From Porticoccaceae bacterium (lineage in GTDB: Bacteria; Pseudomonadota; Gammaproteobacteria; Pseudomonadales; Porticoccaceae): DNA of 7,739 nt. The notes beneath the pieces were generated by a model. That model made no database searches. It was given only the letters and a program-made list of their open reading frames with translations, and was not told where the DNA came from. Positions 6,494-7,739 of this stretch are shown in pieces; position 1 is the first letter of the stretch, and each line of letters starts with the position of its first letter. The stretch is taken from contig DNBN01000117.1 of assembly GCA_003491845.1 (NCBI GenBank), positions 17,098-24,836 of the forward strand, given 5' to 3'. The position numbers were made by a program, and so were the translations under genes.

Positions 6494-7666
6494 TCAGTCC
6501 ACCATAACTATATTAGGTACCGGGAAACCGTTGAAATCACAAGCGCAGGTAGTGCAGTAAGCGCCCATATTGGGCATAAATATAACATCGTCCACCTCGA
6601 TGTTAGACGGTAATTCATGGTCGCCTAAAACATCGATAGAGTCACAGGTTGGTCCGGCTAAGGCCCAAGTAGCTACTGCACCAGTGCGTTGACTAACAAT
6701 GGTAGAAGGAAATTTCTCGGCTACCTCCATTAATCCCCCATAAAAACCCGTATCTAGGAATAACCAGCGTTTCTGATCTCGTGTGGCCATGCCGATGATT
6801 TGGGTCAGAAGGCATCCTCCAGATCCTGCTAGAAAACGCCCAGGTTCTCCCATAACTTGAATTGATAAAGGTATAGTGTCTAACTCTTGATTGATAATTT
6901 CACCAATTTCTTCGATTGAAGGATCGGTTTCAGAGAATTGGACAGGATAACCACCACCAATATTAAGTAATTCTGGTGTCCAACCGTGGGCTTCCAAACT
7001 TTCAAAGGCTTGCTTTGCGGCGCGAATACCATCTACCCAATTGTTAATATTAATGCACTGGGATCCTACATGAAAGGTGATGCCATTAATCGGCATATTT
7101 AATTCCGCGGCCTTTTCAACAACAGCGGCAGCTCCTTTAGGGCTAGCACCAAATTTACCTGATAGCGGCCAGACCGAACCTTCATTACTGACATCAATGC
7201 GCAGATATAATTTTGCATCTGGCTTAATCGATGCAATTTTTTCCACCTCTTCTGGAGTATCGACAACATACCAGATTATTCCCGCTGCAGCGGCATGCTT
7301 TACCGAGGCCGGAGACTTAATTGGATTAGAGTAAAAAACGGTATCCATACTAACATTTAATAACTTCATTGCATCTATCTCAGCAATAGACGCTATTTCA
7401 AAGCAAGTGCCCTCTTCCTTAAAAATTCTCAACACATCTGGATGAGGATTTGCTTTTACGGCAAAATGAGGCCTAACTCTTGGCATAGAAGCGATAAATC
7501 GACGGGCATTGTCACGCAGTCGCGCTTCAGACATCAAGAGCATAGGATCAACATAGCCAGAGGTATGTGCAGAACAAGCCGCTACCTGATCTCGAATACT
7601 ATCTTGCAACTTAATTCGCTCAATCTGATTGGCCGAAGAATTGCTCGGCGCTATAGCTAGACCCAT
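6494..7666 (-). CDS. Fold-type III PLP-dependent ornithine/lysine-type decarboxylase
   Basis: A 390-residue enzyme of the alanine-racemase-fold decarboxylases, expected to decarboxylate ornithine to putrescine and/or lysine to cadaverine in the cytoplasm. The PLP lysine is Lys71 in FAVKANP. His199 in FHVGSQ stacks on the cofactor. GGG at 237-239 and EPGR at 274-277 bind the phosphate and pyridine nitrogen. LDTGFYGG (304-311) supplies Asp305, and GPTCDSID (338-345) supplies Cys341 and Asp342, completed by GAY (Tyr370) from the partner subunit in a head-to-tail dimer. The CD pair, rather than the CES of diaminopimelate decarboxylase, and the two substrate-side Asp residues favour ornithine or lysine as substrate. 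The choice between them cannot be made here, and the enzyme may be dual. Length is normal for the bacterial group. The ATG has GAGGA 7 bases upstream. Unusual: CTTCAC after GAY, a cysteine cluster at 371, 374 and 376. It is not homologous to the fold-type I SpeC or CadA enzymes. It is first gene of the minus-strand cluster. Confidence 0.93.
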   Translation of the reverse strand: MGLAIAPSNSSANQIERIKLQDSIRDQVAACSAHTSGYVDPMLLMSEARLRDNARRFIASMPRVRPHFAVKANPHPDVLRIFKEEGTCFEIASIAEIDAMKLLNVSMDTVFYSNPIKSPASVKHAAAAGIIWYVVDTPEEVEKIASIKPDAKLYLRIDVSNEGSVWPLSGKFGASPKGAAAVVEKAAELNMPINGITFHVGSQCININNWVDGIRAAKQAFESLEAHGWTPELLNIGGGYPVQFSETDPSIEEIGEIINQELDTIPLSIQVMGEPGRFLAGSGGCLLTQIIGMATRDQKRWLFLDTGFYGGLMEVAEKFPSTIVSQRTGAVATWALAGPTCDSIDVLGDHELPSNIEVDDVIFMPNMGAYCTTCACDFNGFPVPNIVMVD

Positions 7667-7673
7667 TGATTAA

Positions 7674-7678
7674 TCCTC
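7674..7678 (-). promoter_or_regulatory. Ribosome binding site of the decarboxylase gene
   Basis: GAGGA on the minus strand is 7 bases before the ATG at 7666. An ATG at 7680 that overlaps it is out of frame, so the 7666 start is preferred. Confidence 0.75.
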
Positions 7679-7696
7679 ATTGTATTTACCCAAGAG

Positions 7697-7724
7697 TTGT
7701 TATTTTAAGGAAAAAAACTGTCAA
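7697..7724 (-). promoter_or_regulatory. Possible sigma70 promoter of the decarboxylase cluster
   Basis: On the minus strand a perfect TTGACA -35 box (7724-7719) is followed after 16 bases by TAACAA (7702-7697), a poor -10 box matching only three consensus positions. The position, about 30 bases before the start codon, is right for a short leader. The perfect -35 with a weak -10 might mean an activated promoter, or the real -10 may differ. The window ends at 7739, so nothing further upstream can be judged. Confidence 0.35.
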
Positions 7725-7739
7725 TTTGTATTGATAAAC

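Noticed and set aside
7077..7660. Plus-strand open frames of 85 and 72 codons opposite the decarboxylase
   Set aside because: They sit antisense to the conserved decarboxylase coding sequence, with no domain or ribosome binding site.
6494..7666. Diaminopimelate or carboxynorspermidine decarboxylase as the identity of the PLP enzyme
   Set aside because: The GPTCDSID motif with Asp after the catalytic Cys, plus Asp305, fits the ornithine/lysine group. Diaminopimelate enzymes carry CES at that place.
1..7739. A defence island, prophage, CRISPR or biosynthetic cluster
   Set aside because: No nuclease, integrase, phage structural protein, regular repeat array or assembly-line enzyme is encoded; the genes present are household or transport types.

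Overview
The window looks like chromosomal DNA of a Gram-negative, probably marine or aquatic gammaproteobacterium. It encodes a large outer-membrane TonB-dependent receptor of the kind common in that group. Composition is moderate to AT-rich, roughly 40-45% GC by eye in the conserved genes, and Shine-Dalgarno sites are good. The lineage is inferred from protein style only. I see no tRNA, rRNA, intact insertion sequence, CRISPR array or phage gene.

Layout. (1) 1-3152, plus strand: a short AT-rich leader, one complete 1003-residue TonB-dependent receptor (80-3091), and a textbook rho-independent terminator (3125-3152), so it is a single-gene transcription unit. (2) 3153-3749: a region without a convincing gene. 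It holds small inverted repeats, a 22-codon open frame of doubtful reality, and a second terminator hairpin (3630-3657) with A/T tracts on both sides that can serve both strands. (3) 3750-7666, minus strand, read from right to left: a fold-type III PLP-dependent ornithine/lysine-type decarboxylase (7666-6494), a 121-residue CxxC protein of unknown function with a TTG start (6439-6074), a membrane-anchored DUF885 putative metallopeptidase with a GTG start (5963-4140), and a 126-residue two-helix membrane protein (4130-3750). The last two genes are 9 bp apart and surely share a transcript. The 54-bp and 110-bp gaps before them could also be read through, since neither contains a terminator with a T-tract.

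How they fit. The decarboxylase should make a polyamine (putrescine or cadaverine) in the cytoplasm. The DUF885 protein should act in the periplasm on peptides or similar substrates. The receptor imports an unidentified ligand across the outer membrane. Nothing in the sequence ties these into one pathway, and most of the window is ordinary. The less ordinary points are the 14 evenly paired cysteines of the receptor, the cysteine cluster near the decarboxylase active-site tyrosine, the uncharacterised CxxC protein beside it, the AT-rich orphan membrane gene closing the minus-strand cluster, and the convergent intergenic region. I found no strong evidence of a previously undescribed multi-gene system.
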